64,000 nucleotides of DNA from Prinsepia uniflora (GCA_032719365.1 CM064866.1:9653781-9717780); one strand, 5' to 3'; numbered from the stretch's first letter, positions 33,301 to 45,649 are shown. Translations and numbers: made by a program. Notes: generated from the letters alone by a model not told the origin.

Positions 33301-34003
33301 TGTGATGTGTGTTCACTGCTGGGCAGGTAATCAATGTGTTCCAGTTACACCACTTGATTGTGTAAGTTGACGGTATACGTACACTCAGGATGAGTGAATT
33401 GGTGGTCTGGGTAACCACGAATAGCCTTGTGTGATGTTTTCACACCGTGATGTTTCCAGCGTTTTGGTTCGCTGAGGGAGTCGGCGATTATGGATATTGA
33501 GATTTATTTATGTCGCAGGAATGGGCTTGCCCTGCGAATTGAGATCATGTGGTTGATCTTGCGCTACATCGAGAGTGATGTAATACGTGGTGTTGTCACT
33601 GACTGGCTGATGGTTGGGGCTTTATCAGGGTGGTAAAGCTTAGTGGTGATAGTTTGACTGTTGGTGTCAGCATGGACTGACAAATGAGATTTGGTGACTC
33701 CCAATGGGAGCAAAGGTAAGGATTTATTGGTAATGGAAGGGAACCGTCTAGTTGAAGGAGTCAGCTTAATGGTTAGGAGATTTATTCGCGGATCAGGTGA
33801 TCATTTCCACTCGAAGTGGTCGAGTGTTGTTGATTATGACGTATGACTATGATGGGATGACTGGGTACAGACGAGGCTGGTGTTTTCCCAATATGTGGGT
33901 GTACAAGTGTACACAGATGTGTGATCGAATTGTTTTCCACGAGGTGGTTGTGGAATAAGGAGATTGGTAATTTCGAGGACGAAATTCTTTAAGGAGGGAA
34001 GGT
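30345..34003 (+). pseudogene. interior of family-A element, decayed, no intact gag or pol
   Basis: It starts with the Met-tRNA primer-binding site and ends with the purine tract. Reading frames are short throughout. I could not recognise capsid, protease, RT or integrase motifs by eye, although the 3' end text (GGTAATTTCGAGGACGAAAT) fits the end of a gypsy polyprotein. Words such as GGAGATCCAGG and GTGTGCTAGCATGG are shared with LTR F (12450-12490) and with the copy that starts at 63085. An internal part that resembles another family's LTR suggests either recombination or a common ancestor. Confidence 0.6.
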
Positions 34004-36907
34004 TGTAACGACCCGTCCTGAATATCAGGATTTAATAATATTTAATTGTGATATACTAATCTGGGATTAGTTGTGTGATTTCGGACGAATTGTGAAAAAT
34101 GACCGTTTTGCCCCTGGGCGTGGGCAAAACGTTGACTTTTATTTCGGATGGTCAAATGGACTTTGACCGATGACCGTGATGTAGTTCGGGACGTCACGAG
34201 TTCATAGACAGGTGGCACGTTCGATTCCGACGTTCGTGGTGAAAGTTATGATGTACGGAAGTTCAAGGGCGTTTTCGTAATTTGGACAAATGAAGGGGAA
34301 ATGTTGACTTTTTGACCGGGATGTCCGATGGCCGAGGGCCAAGGACCGTTACGGAGGTTTCGTCGATGCGAATCCAACGACAGGCGGCACGCCGAAATCG
34401 GACTTCGTACGAGGAAGTTATAGTCTGAAACGTGAAATCGGGGAAGTTACGTCTCGGTAACTGTGTTGATTATTTTATTCTGAAATGGTGGTTGGAGGAC
34501 ACTTGGATGAGTGACAAGTGTCACTCATCCGACGGCTAGATTGGATCTTGATCCACTAATCATAAACTTTATACTAAAGTTTCCACTATATAATAATTTA
34601 GGATTAAATCCCTGCTTTTGATCTGAGCCATCCATTCCACCCCCAGATTGCATCACAGCCGTCCATCTCATCCCTCCCTTCTATTTCTGATTATCCTCAC
34701 CCCCTCACCGTGAACAAGCAAAAAACAAAGGTATAAGGATTTGATTCTGGCCATTGGCAATCTCCCTTCCATAACTGATTTCACAAATGGATATTTGGTG
34801 ATTTAGGGAAGGTTTTGGCTGAGGGAGAGCACGGGGGACTGAGTGGGGAGGTGTAATTCGGGAATCAAAATTTCGGGGAATTGGAGGGAATTTCGAATTG
34901 GAATAATTGGGCCGTGACGATCAAAATGGAGTTTAGTTTGAGTCTTTTGGGATCAAAACGATCAGCTTTGCAGCAAGAACGAAGAGAAACCATGTCGGAT
35001 TGAGGAAGAACTGAGCTTCCATGGCAGCTCAAAATCGAGCTTGGGATCAATGGGTTAGAGGTATGTAATTCTCAAATTGATCTTGTAGAAATGTCCCTTA
35101 CACTCTCACGATGCTAACTGAATGAATTAATTTGGAAACCAGGGACGATATCGTGAAACCCGATTTGAAAACCCGTCGAGGATCAATCGTGAGTCGTGGA
35201 GATATATACCCTAATTTGTGTAATTCGATTTACAGAACTTAAATGGAGATTGATTACAAGGGATCAGTTGAAGGATTGGATTAAATTGATGTCGAATTGG
35301 GTGAGATTGAACCGGGTCAGATCGCGGGTAATCAGACCCGTTTACCAGTCATTCGGGTGAGGGAGACCACTGTAGCAGTCACTGTAGCAGGCGCGTGGCT
35401 TTCACGCGCAGCCATTCACGGCGGCGCGTGACGGCGCGTGAGTGCGAATCCCGAGGTATGATCAACATGACTTTTGCCCTATACAATGTAACGAACATTT
35501 TGGGATTGGTTTCGTGTCGATCGGACACCGTCTCGATATTGTTCGGGATGTCCGAAGGTTTTAAATCCAGTTTAAAAATACTTAAAAATCCGGGAAAATT
35601 ACGGGACTTGAATGGGATGCTAATGATGAGGTTAGTAATCCTCTAATGTGATTTGAGCAGGATTGGGAGTCCCGGTGATAGTGATGTGGCCCGGGAAGGC
35701 CTATGGCACGCGTATCGAGGCACTCGGTTAAACGGTCTGTGAGTGGACATTGGTTTTATAAATTCGATGCATGTATAACTGTTTCATGATTGTTATAATT
35801 GTGATTAAATGATTTATTTTGGATATCAGTGAATTTATATGTTTTCACGCATTTCGAGGCGATTTACGTATTTGCACGTAAACCGAGGTTTTCTGGATTT
35901 GCACTGATTTCCATAAATGTGGTTGGATATGATTTCATGAAATGGTTATGAACTTGAATAAAGTAAAATCGGGCCAGGGGCCCAGTTAACTTATGAATCG
36001 GGCCAGGGGCCCAGTTAACTTATGAAATCGGGTCAGGGGCCCAGTTGATTTATATATGCGATTTCGGGTCGGGGACCCTAAAGTGGAATTGAATAAATGA
36101 TTTTGGATTTAAATCAACTACTTGGACAAATGACGGTTTTATGGAAACTCGGGGCAGGGCCCTTGTGATATTTTGGAAATGAATAATAAAATGTGTTCCA
36201 TAAACCATCTCGATATGAGGATATATATATCCTGGTCTCCTCCAAGTGTCGGGGACACTGGAGAAGTCACGGTGCATTGCCTGCGAGGGCTCATTGTACG
36301 GAGCTACCGGATCGTATAGTGATCCAGGAGCAGGATTGTTGGACGTCATGGACGTCAGACATCGGGGATGTCAGAGATATGAACCCGGTGAGACCCCGGG
36401 TAGCACGCGTTGCTTAATACCGTGAGATATGACGTCTGGAACGTCAAGCGCCTAGGACGCTAGGCATCGGGGATGCCGGAGATGGAAAAATAATAAATGA
36501 ATATTACTGGATTAATGAAATAACTCTTGGATTGACTTTTGGAATTTGAAACTATGCTTTGGTTTCCGGGCTAAGGCCCTAATGGTTATTTCTAAATAAA
36601 TATGGGATTATTGGTTTTTGGTGCATGCATATGATTTTACTGAGGGGCATAAATGTCTTATAAATGTTTTTAACAGACTTGTTTATTTTCGTCCACTCAC
36701 AGCTTTTGTTTTAATGCCCTTCAGGTTGATTCCGGATACGACTGCAGCAGAGACTTGAGCATCGCACACCTCCTCCATCGATCCTTACGCACTCTGGAAG
36801 CCCGTTTGGGCAATGGCAATCGGTTATCCCTTGTCTGACGCCTCTTGTCAGACGGGAGCACGTCACATTCCATGGTAATCCCGGGGGGATTGGGATGGGT
36901 CGTGTCA
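34004..36907 (+). repeat. 3' LTR, family A (first copy)
   Basis: It starts TGTAACGACCCGTCCTGAAT and ends GGATTGGGATGGGTCGTGTCA. Palindrome at 34505-34530, intact CGCG hairpin at 35391-35409, decamers at 35739-35748 and 36691-36700. It is nearly identical to the 5' LTR. Confidence 0.9.
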
Positions 36908-36910
36908 CCA

Positions 36911-37250
36911 CGCATGGACCCAACTCCATAATTGTCGACACTTCGTCATGCCTCATCTCTCGATGCATTTACAGCAAAGCGATATGCTGCTCTCTCAGAT
37001 CTATGCACATCTGGTGGATAAGCGAATCCATCATCATCCTCTTCATCATCACTATCGTTAATCTGAATGCTCTGTTGAGTGTCCAGTGGATCTCCTCTCA
37101 AGCCAGCTCGTATATTCTCCCCAATCATATTCTTAGTCTGTTTAGCAGTATCTTTACTTTTGATCCATGCTCTGACCTCATCCCTAATAGCTTTATGTAC
37201 GTCTTTGCATTTTTGAACATTTTTTTTCGGATCAAAACCTACTAAATGAA
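36911..37250 (-). pseudogene. hAT transposase, N-terminal part
   Basis: The minus strand reads FHLVGFDPKKNVQKCKDVHK, AIRDEVRAWIKSKDTAKQTK and NMIGENIRAGLRGDPLDTQQ, then an acidic patch and DVHRSERAAYRFAVNASRDE before a stop at 36943. The text after the stop runs into the family-A junction and resumes at 27436 in the same frame. It looks like the half of a BED-type zinc finger that follows the Cys pair. The Cys pair itself is not visible upstream, so the true start is missing, spliced from elsewhere, or decayed. Confidence 0.75.
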
Positions 37251-37744
37251 ACTTTAATCGCGTTCGGCCGGCGAGCGAAGAAACAGAGCTGCAGACGGCG
37301 TTGACAGATCAGGGGTGGGCTGGGATCGCTCGATTCGAGCTTTTCTTCGGTTGCCCCCCTCCCCCCCGCCCCATTTATGCTTCCGATTTGCGAAGGCTAC
37401 TGGTGAGTCCGTGAAGAAAAAATTTTGTTTTTTCCCCATTCCTGTTCGTCCGTGACAATAAATGATTTTCTTTTTGAAATTGAATTGAAATTTGGTTGTT
37501 TGTTTGTGAATCTTTCTGTTCAATCCGTGAGTTTGATTGTTTGAATTGAAATTTGGTTGGTTGGTTGTCGGGAAATTCTGAAATTATCGACCGAAATCGA
37601 CGATATGTGTCGATATTGGACGGTTTCGTCGATAATGGGGGAAGATAGGGTTTCACCCCGCCGTTAGCTGCCGGACGCCGGAAATCCCGATATATCGACC
37701 GATATATCGGCGATACCGCCGAAATTTCAATCAGTGCTTATAGG

Positions 37745-38884
37745 AAGACCAATTTGTTATTGCTCCAGATCTCAAAATCTTAGGATCAGCTCTGCACGAG
37801 TTTGTCGTTGGTGATGTATATTGCGATTAGGCCGGATGAGTGGTACGAATTCGTTAAAATCGTTAATTGATTTGCTTCAAACCTTTATTTATCCAACAGT
37901 TCAGATTTGATCGGATAAAAGTCAAACGGTTTGAGAATCCAAATCTCTCCGTTAGTAATAATTCATATTTGGATTTTCATTTGAAAATCCGTTAAATCTA
38001 AATCGAACCGTTAATGAATATATTAATTTTTAAATATATTATTAATACAAAGTAAAAATAATAAAAATAAAAAGATACCTAGATACATACATGCATATCT
38101 AAATAAGAGTATAATAAAAATTATTAAGTGATAATGTTTGTTTGATAAATTTTAATATACTGGGTAATGTTTGCAATCCAATTCTCGGAAAATTTAAAAT
38201 ACAAAATTTTTAGTATTGATTATTCTACTGCTTTTTATATCCCTACTTTTTTTATTATTCTTACTTATTTTTTTTTATGCTTAAACGGTTTCAAACTGTT
38301 TCGATCCAAACCGAATTGTTAGCAACAGTTTGAATCATTTTTAATTTTAGAAAATTCAAATCGTATCGAGCCGTTAAGATTTTAACAGTTTGAATTTGAA
38401 TATTACCAATATTCGTATCGAATCACATCATACCTATCTGTGACCATCATTAATTCATTATCATATATCAACCTCATTTTGGTACTGCTGGTCTGACCGA
38501 CGAGAAGAGGTGGTTGTGGTTGGTGGTGTTACCTAATGGTAATTAATCTAACTGCGCATTCCCACAAGAAATTGAAGGATTAATTAATGAACCTTTTTTT
38601 TTTCTTTTCCAAATGGTGCAAATGTATATAGATGAATGGCAGGTGAACTTGGCAAAAAAGAAAAAAATGGCAGGTGAACCACCCCCGCAACAAATCCCAC
38701 CAATATGCTACCTTGCCTTGAAAAACAATGTAAAACTAAACTTAAGGACTTCCATTAATTTATTACTACCCTTAATTTCTTACACTTGCTAGCTAACTAG
38801 CTTTTAAACATTATCATATATATATTTTTGAAATCCCTAGCTTGCTCTTTGGCTGCTTATCGATCAAACTTTGGTGCTGCTAAA
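37745..38884. other. spacer and HIPP promoter region
   Basis: AT-rich with no gene. From about 37850 to 38430 repeated words such as AACCGTTAATG, CGTTAAAATCG and AAACGGTTT in both orientations suggest an old non-autonomous DNA element. I could not fix its ends. A TATATATA run at 38816-38825, 60 bp before the HIPP ATG, is the probable TATA box. Confidence 0.5.
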
Positions 38885-40578
38885 ATGGAAGCAAAAGATG
38901 AAGCCAAGGAGAAGGAGAAAGACAAAGCGAAAGATGAAGCCAAGGGGAAGGAGAAAGACAAAGCGAAAGATGAAGCCAAGGGGAAGGAGAAAGACAAAGC
39001 GAAAGATGAAGCCAAGGGGAAGGAGAAAGACAATGCGAAAGATGAAGCCAAGGGGAAGGAGAAAGACAAAGCAAAAGATGAAAAGAAAGATGGTGGCGGA
39101 GTAATCAATGCTGTTTACAAAGTTAACCTACATTGCCAACAGTGTGCACGTCAAATCAAGAAGCCTCTTATGGCCACCCAAGGTACGTATATCCATCGAA
39201 ATTCGAAAGCTAATTAGTTGAGTGTGAAATTCTTCGTTTCCTCCCGTTTATAAAATGCGTGATTAGGCGGATCGATGAATGTGATTTTGTTTCCTTATTA
39301 TTTTGATATTTACCTTTGCATATATATGTGTTTTCTTAATAACTAAAGATGGATATATGGACGCATGTATGAGCAGGGATTCACAATGTAGAGGTTGATA
39401 TGGAGAAAGGTGAAATAAAGGCAAAGGGTGTTTTCGATCCAATAAAGATTCAGAAACGGCTGGAGAAACTTTGTAAGAAAAAAATTGAGTTGATATCGCC
39501 CAAAATTCAGGTCAAGGAAAGCTCCGTCGCAATGGCAGAGAAAAAAGTAGTCAAGGAAGCCAAACAAGTACGTGGTGATGATTTTTTTATTTTTTATTTT
39601 ACCATCGAATTATATTTCATTCATCATATACAATTTTTTATTTGTTAATTTAATTGATATTGTGGAGGAAATTTATGTTAACCATAAATAAATAAAATGT
39701 AGGAATTTTACATCGCACTAAATAATCAATTTTGTTCTGATTTGTTGCAAAGGAAATTTCAAGGACAATATTGGTGAAGGTTCACATGCATTGCCAAAAA
39801 TGTGAGCAAGATCTGAAGAACAAGTTAATAAAGCACAAAGGTAAAAATCTCCGTCCAAAGTTTCACTGCAAAATTTTCTGAATTCGAACATTTTTTTTTG
39901 GTTCATCCTCACATCAAGTTTTTGAAGAAGTTTATATATATTTTTGAAGAAGTTTATATACATATATATATATATTTAAATAATGGAATTAACATACCTA
40001 TTAATGGTCAATGATGTTGTATGTACGTAGGAATTCATAGTGTCAAAAGTGACATGAAAGCACAAACACTAACAGTGGAAGGCACAATCGAGCCTGAAAA
40101 ATTAGTATCATACTTGCGAAAGAAGGTGCACAAACATGCAGAAATTGTGCCCTCAAAACCGGAGAAAAAAGAAGAAACAAAAGAAAAGGCAGACAATAAG
40201 GGTTCCTCATCATCAAAACCAGCAGAGAAAAAAGAAGAAAAGAAAGAGAAAGAAAAAGAAAAAGAGAAAGAGAAAGAGAAAGAGAAAGACGGCGGTACTG
40301 AGAAGAAAGAGAAAGACGGCGGTGCTGAGAAGAAAGAGAAAGACGGCGGTGCTGAGAAGAAAGAGAAAGACGGCGGTGCTGAGAAAAAAGAGAAGGCGGC
40401 CAAAGACGGCAGTGCCGAGAAATCTATCGATTCATACACCAAGGTTGCAGAAGTTAAGGAAGAGGTAAAGGTGGTAGAGGTGAAAGCAAGAGAAAGCAAT
40501 ACTCCATACTTCATTCACTATGTCTATGCTCCCCAAACGTTTAGTGATGAAAATCCAAATGCTTGTTTTATAATGTAA
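38885..40578 (+). CDS. Heavy-metal-associated isoprenylated plant protein (HIPP), two HMA domains, 4 exons
   Basis: Exons 38885-39182, 39377-39567, 39753-39840 and 40031-40578 join in frame through GT/AG borders to give 374 aa. I start at the first ATG (38885); upstream in-frame codons include only a TTG. Residues 1-65 are a Lys/Glu/Asp/Ala tandem repeat (12-residue unit KEKDKAKDEAKG). HMA domain 1 follows with the metal-binding CxxC in LHCQQCARQIKKPLMATQG and continues through VEVDMEKGEIKAKGVFDP. HMA domain 2 carries MHCQKCEQDLKNKLIKHKG and SDMKAQTLTVEGTIEPEKL. A long charged linker (KEKEKEKEK, then DGGAEKKEK repeats) precedes the C-terminal CFIM, a CaaX box for prenylation and membrane attachment. 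HIPPs bind Cd, Cu or Zn. This matches the two-domain group. AATAAA follows at 40629-40634, and a copia LTR starts 85 bp after the stop. Confidence 0.9.
38905..39077 (+). repeat. 36-bp coding minisatellite at the HIPP N-terminus
   Basis: Nearly five 36-bp units (GAGAAAGACAAAGCGAAAGA then TGAAGCCAAGGGGAAG) differ by only a few bases, for example AATGCG for AAAGCG in one. A second coding repeat of 24 bp with GACGGCGGTGCTGAGAAGAA lies at about 40290-40395. Confidence 0.9.
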
Positions 40579-40663
40579 ATACTTAGACCGAGGCATCACG
40601 AAAATTCTATTGTGTACAGATCACATGTAATAAATTTTTTAAAATTATCTATGAATATGTTTA

Positions 40664-41262
40664 TGTTGGAGTATAAGCTGCTAGCATAGCAGCAGTGGTA
40701 GCATGGCAGCAGTGGTCAAGCCCCGTATGCAGCTGATCAGGACTCAAGGGAGACACTCAAGGATACCTGAACTAGGTTCTAGAATGAAAGTGAGAGCTAG
40801 AGAATTTATCATAACAGATTGTAAGTGTGTGAGGTGTGTGCAGTTTTACTTAGAGAGCACGAAAAGTGTGATGAGCGTGCATAGTGATGTCACATTCATC
40901 CTAACCGTTTCTAAGAGTGAGTAAAGTGTGAGTATGTAATCTCATTCATTCTATTAGAAAAATAGCAAGGAAACTCTCTATAGAAGCAGAGAGAACAAAT
41001 AACACTCAGAATTCACATTTTAACAAATACCTGGTGTGCATCGATGCATCATTGAGCAGAGCACCAGTAGTTCATCATAGTATTTATCCAATCTCTTCAA
41101 TTCAAAACCCTAAATCTAACTTGTGAACATATCTGATCCTATCCAAAACGCAATCTCGTTTTAGGCTATAGTTTAGGGTTAAGAAACCGCACCTCCCCGT
41201 GCTATTCCATCGTAATCGAAGCCGGCCTCCTCCTTGAATCTATGTTGAGTGTCTGAGAACCA
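40664..41262 (+). repeat. 5' LTR of the plus-strand copia element
   Basis: TG...CA borders, next to a primer-binding site, with TGCTAGCATAGCAGCAGTGG-type direct repeats at 40678-40718. The partner LTR is not present in the window, so the left border rests on the TG start and position. Confidence 0.7.
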
Positions 41263-41356
41263 ATATGGTATCAGAGCTTTCTAGTTCATGATCAGAGTGT
41301 TGGGGCATGTTCTGTGAGCTGGTTACATACGTGTGTGATTAGAAGATGTAGCTACA

Positions 41357-42095
41357 ATGGTTGGAACATTTAGAAGTGAAATAAAGGCTCCTATATTTGA
41401 TGGAAGTTCTAGAGCATTAAAATGTGTACCATACTTAGAGCTCAGGATTTGTGGGAATACATTGATAAGGAGTTGAATGCTAATCCAAGAGATGCAAAAG
41501 GAGTTGGAATACCAACTCGTGTTGATTACGTCAGAGATGCTAGAGCTCTGGGATACATCCAGACTTCAGTTGTGGGCTTGATTTTCTCTAGAATTGCGAA
41601 TGAGGAGAGCTCCAAATCTGCATGGGATCTATTGAAAAGAGAATACCGTGGAGATCAGAAAGTGAGGTCAGTAAAACTACAAGGTTTGAGACATGATTTT
41701 GAGTACATTAGAATGAAAGATGATGAAACTCTTGCTACATACGTATCTAGAATATATGCTATTGTTGATCAAATGAGATCCTATGGTGAAGTTGTAGTAG
41801 AAAAATGAATGGGTCAGAAGATTCTTATTAGCCTAACTAAACCATATGATCCTATTGTATCAATCTTGGAAGAAACTAAGGATCCAGATTAAGTAAATGT
41901 ACAAGAATTCATTGCATTAATTAAAGCTTGTGATCAGAGGCTGGAGATTCATTATGAGAATTCACGAAAGAAAGCAATCATTAGTGTTCATGTTGAATCA
42001 CACTCTAACTCAAGCAAGACCAAGAAGAATTCCAAAGGTGGAAATAGTCAGTGGACTAATAAATCAGATTACCAAGCTAAGAGTGGTAACTCTAG
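41357..42095 (+). pseudogene. copia gag, N-terminal part (UBN2 type), frameshifted
   Basis: ATG at 41357 gives MVGTFRSEIKAPIFDGSSRA, then a short deletion around 41413 shifts the frame. Thereafter CTILRAQDLWEYIDKELNAN, SAWDLLKREYRGDQKVRSVK and LRHDFEYIRMKDDETLATYV match copia capsid. Stops follow at 41806 (TGA) and about 41890 (TAA), after which the frame continues KPYDPIVSILEETKDPD and IEFIALIKACDQRLEIHYEN-like text. It ends at the junction with element D. It is the N-terminal part of the gag whose zinc knuckle lies at 56680-56760. Confidence 0.86.
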
Positions 42096-45000
42096 TGTAA
42101 CGACCCGGACATTCCAAAAAGGAAATTTTGGAAAATGTGAAGAAAATGACGATTTTGCCCCTGAAATCGGAAGAACGGTTGACTTTTGGTTCGAACGGTC
42201 AAACGGACTTTGACCAATGACTGTGACGTAGTTTGGGACGTCACGAGTTCATAGACAGGTGGCACGTCCGATTCCGACATTTGAGGAGAAAGTTATGATG
42301 TTCGGAAGTTCAAGGGCAATTCGGTAATTTGGTTAAAGGGGCAATTTGTTGAATTTTCAAAAGACACGGACTTTTCACATTATGTGAAGACCGTTGGGAA
42401 GGTCTCGAGACGCTGAATCCGTAGACAGGCGGCATGCGTCAATCGGAGTTCGGATGGAAAAGTTACGCCTTCCGGAATGCTAATGGCATTTTGGCAATCA
42501 ACCATGAAAGGGCATTTTGGTCAATTGTATCCTAAAGGGAAAATTTGTCCTTTTGCTAATATTGATGAGTCAATTACCTAGTGACTCATTTAGTGTACTT
42601 AGGAACATTTGTCACTTTTAAGGAATTGATTAATGTTAATGTTGGCGGTGAACGGTTGAAAGAATTGCAAAATGGAAGTTGGACTGTGCAACATTGAGAT
42701 AGAAACAGAGGAAGCTATCCAAGGCAACCATGAATCTCCTGAACTGAAACCGTGAGACTTAGAATAGAAGTGAGGGTGGAATTGTGAGGAAATAGATAGG
42801 GAAAGAGAGAAGATGATGGGAACCATAGAAGTAAACCGGAAAGCCCAAACTCGTGAAGTTCAAATATTTCAAAAATTCGAATTCTAACTTAGAGGCCATG
42901 ATGATGCAAATTAAGGTTTCATTGAGTTTTATGGGATCAATTCAAGTCGATCCAGTGCAAGAACGAAGAGAATTGATGCTGTTTTGGCTCCAAACGGACT
43001 TGGTGACAGAGAAGAAAATCGAAGTTTGAGTCGTGAATTTGGAGTTAGACGATGCAATTAAGATCGAAGACAAGTTTCTGATAATCCTACGAAGCTTTTG
43101 GTTTGATCAATTGAAAAAAAATGTTGGGAATCGATGAACCTTGATGACTAAACAGTGTTAAGCTGTTCTTCGCAAATTCAAGTTCGAATTGATGGATGGA
43201 GGTAAGTTGTGATGGAATTGAAGTTACAGAACTATAATTAGCTTCATAATGATGCTTTCAACTGAATCAATTGAAGAAATAGATGGGAAATGGACAGGAT
43301 TGAGCCGGGTCGAACACACGGGTTGCAAACTCGTTTGACAAAAGAACGGGTTGGAATGATGAACAGTGGTTTTACTGTAGCAGTGCTTGAGCTTCACGCG
43401 CAGCCACATACGGCGGCGCGTGGGACGCGTGGGACCGAATCTCAAGGTGAGTTCAACATGAAACTTGCTCCTTTTAATGTAACAAACATTTTGGAACTAG
43501 TTTTGAGGAAATCGGATATCGTTTCGATAGTGTTCAGTGTATCCAAAGTTTTCGTATACGTTTAAAATACGTATTTAAATCCCGGAAAAATTGGGGAAAA
43601 TTATATGAGATATATTGAAGTGTTAGTGACCCTAGATCATGATTTTGGACAGGAATTATGACTTCGGAATTTACGAAAAAATGTGTAGTTCGGAAGCGAG
43701 CCGTTTGGTCGGTGTGTGAGTGGACTTTGTTTTCTAAAATTCAATGCATGCATAATTGTTTTCTATGCTTTCTATTGATGATTTCTATGGTTATGATTAT
43801 GGTTTATGGTAATTACAATTTTTCGTATTTATACGTAATTTGATAGGCAGTACATAATTGCACGTATTTCGAGATTATGGTTTCTCCTATGCTTTGATGA
43901 TGTTTTAACAAACGATTTTATATGATTTGTGCGTATCATGTTTTGATAATGTTTTGATTATGATTGAGAGTATGATTTACGGTTTTGGCACGTATTTCGA
44001 GGTTATTACGGATTTTCACGTTTTACAAGATTTCGAGTATGTTGATGATTTGACCATGGTTTTGATGATTTGAATTTGGAATTTGAAATATGATTTGATT
44101 TCAAAGATTTAAAACGGATTTGGAAAAGGTGATTTCGGGCTTAATACCCAGTTCATAAAAGTGGTTTTGATGAACGAGATTTCAGATTTTCGGAAACTTG
44201 AAAGTGGATTTCCGGATTTGGGTTCGGAATGGTTATTCCGGATGCTAGCTTACGGAATGGTTATTCCAGATGCTAGCTTACGGAATGATGGTTCCGAATT
44301 CGGATTTGGGAATGGATGATGGATATGATTTGGGATTTGAATGTGAAATTCGGACATGGGTTCCATTTCGATTAAATGTGATGTCAGATTGGGTTTTGGA
44401 AAGTGGATTACGATGGATTTTGGATTTGTGGTGAATTACACATGGTTTTGGGTTTAAAGACCCGGTGTAACACCCCGGAAATTCGAGGATTATAATAATG
44501 TAATTTAATGTATGAATTGACGTTTTTACCCCTACGAATGGTATGGCCAAATTGTTGACTTTTTGATTGGAGGGTCAGATGGACTTTGACCAATGACCGT
44601 GACGTAGTTCGGGATGTCACGAGTCCATAGACAGGTGGCACGTCCAATTCGGACGATCAGGGAAAAAGTTATGGCTATCGGAAGTTCAGGGGCATTATCG
44701 TAATTTGGACGATAGGGGCGAATATGTTGACTTTTCGTTTGACAACTAATTTTCACATGACTCAAGGACCGTTAGGTAGGTCTCGATGCCCTGAGTCCGT
44801 AGGTAGGCGGCACGCCGAAATCGGACTTCGTACGAGGAAGTTATGGTCAGAAACGTGAAATTGGGAGGTTTCCGTCTCGGTAATCGTGTCAAATATTTTA
44901 TTCTGATATTATGATTGGAGGACACCTGGATGAGTGACAAGTGTCACTCATCCATTGGTAAGATTGGATCAAACTCCACTAAGCATTTAAATAGAATTAA

Positions 45001-45649
45001 ATCTACCTTTTAATCCTAGCCACTCATCAAAAGTTCCCGGATTTCCTCTCAACCCTTGATCTCATCCCTGAGACTTAATCTGGACCGTCCATTCCGTTTG
45101 ATCAGTTTCCCTCCATCCTTTATATTTTCCTACCCGATTGCACACACGATCCATTTCGAACAAACACCCCAGCTCATCACTCATTCTCCGTGTTCGTGTG
45201 TGGCTGGACTGGGCTGGTGAGGGCTGAGGGACGGTGTGGTCACGGCGGCGGACGGCGGCGAGGTAGGCTGTGCTAACCCGAAAACTGTTTAAAAACTCAG
45301 TGTTTGGAAGCTTAATTTCCAACGTGTATCTTTGATTTCTATTAACCCTAATCGATTCTAGGGACTAATAGGAACCTCTAGGGCTCGATTTCGTGACCAG
45401 TGGTGGCCTGAACAGAGAATAAACGGCGACGGGAGAACCGGTTCTGTTCATCGAGGTAAGCCTTCGATTCAGCCTGTGTTTTATGATTTTGATTGGTTAT
45501 AACCCTTACTGGAAATGAGACGAGTAATTACGAAGAAACCTGAGTTAAAATGGTCAAGAAATGAAGGATTGGTGACAGGGTCACATCGCTGGTCTGCACG
45601 ACCCAGTTTCAGAGAAACGGGTCGACCCGTCGCGATGTTGATGGTGATG

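Larger units (their letters stand above)
27442..36907 (+). mobile_element. LTR retrotransposon, family A, complete but non-coding
   Basis: Long terminal repeats (27442-30344 and 34004-36907, about 2.9 kb each) flank 3.66 kb. By eye I count about 35 differences between the LTRs, roughly 1.2%, so insertion was recent. The primer-binding site TGGTATCAGAG is at 30347 and a purine tract AAGGAGGGAAGG at 33991-34002. Before the tract, TTTCGAGGACGAAATTCTTT is the usual 3' end of Ty3/gypsy (Tekay/Del-like) pol. It is inserted in the hAT transposase. CACCA occurs on both sides (27437-27441 and 36906-36910), and the hAT frame continues if one copy is kept. No ORF over ~130 codons exists, so it is non-autonomous or decayed. 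Confidence 0.88.
24176..37736 (-). mobile_element. hAT transposon (about 4.1 kb) split by a 9.5-kb LTR retrotransposon
   Basis: Perfect 8-bp target duplications CTTATAGG lie at 24168-24175 and 37737-37744, the size typical of hAT elements. The ends are imperfect inverted repeats: CAAGGATGAAAATATCG on the left against CACTGATTGAAATTTCG read inward on the right (12 of 17 match). Both subterminal regions are rich in ATATCGATATCG-like words. The transposase reads on the minus strand in pieces from 37250 to 24646. The family-A retrotransposon (27442-36907) separates the N-terminal from the central part. Without the insert the element is about 4.1 kb. Confidence 0.88.

Noticed and set aside
38828..38884. 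Upstream extension of the HIPP frame to 38828
   Set aside because: The first codon there is TTG, not ATG. A plant nuclear gene is expected to start at ATG 38885, and the TATA-like run at 38816-38825 would overlap the extension.
40035..40514. Minus-strand ORF of 159 codons rich in Ser and Phe
   Set aside because: It is the antisense shadow of the Lys/Glu-rich last HIPP exon.
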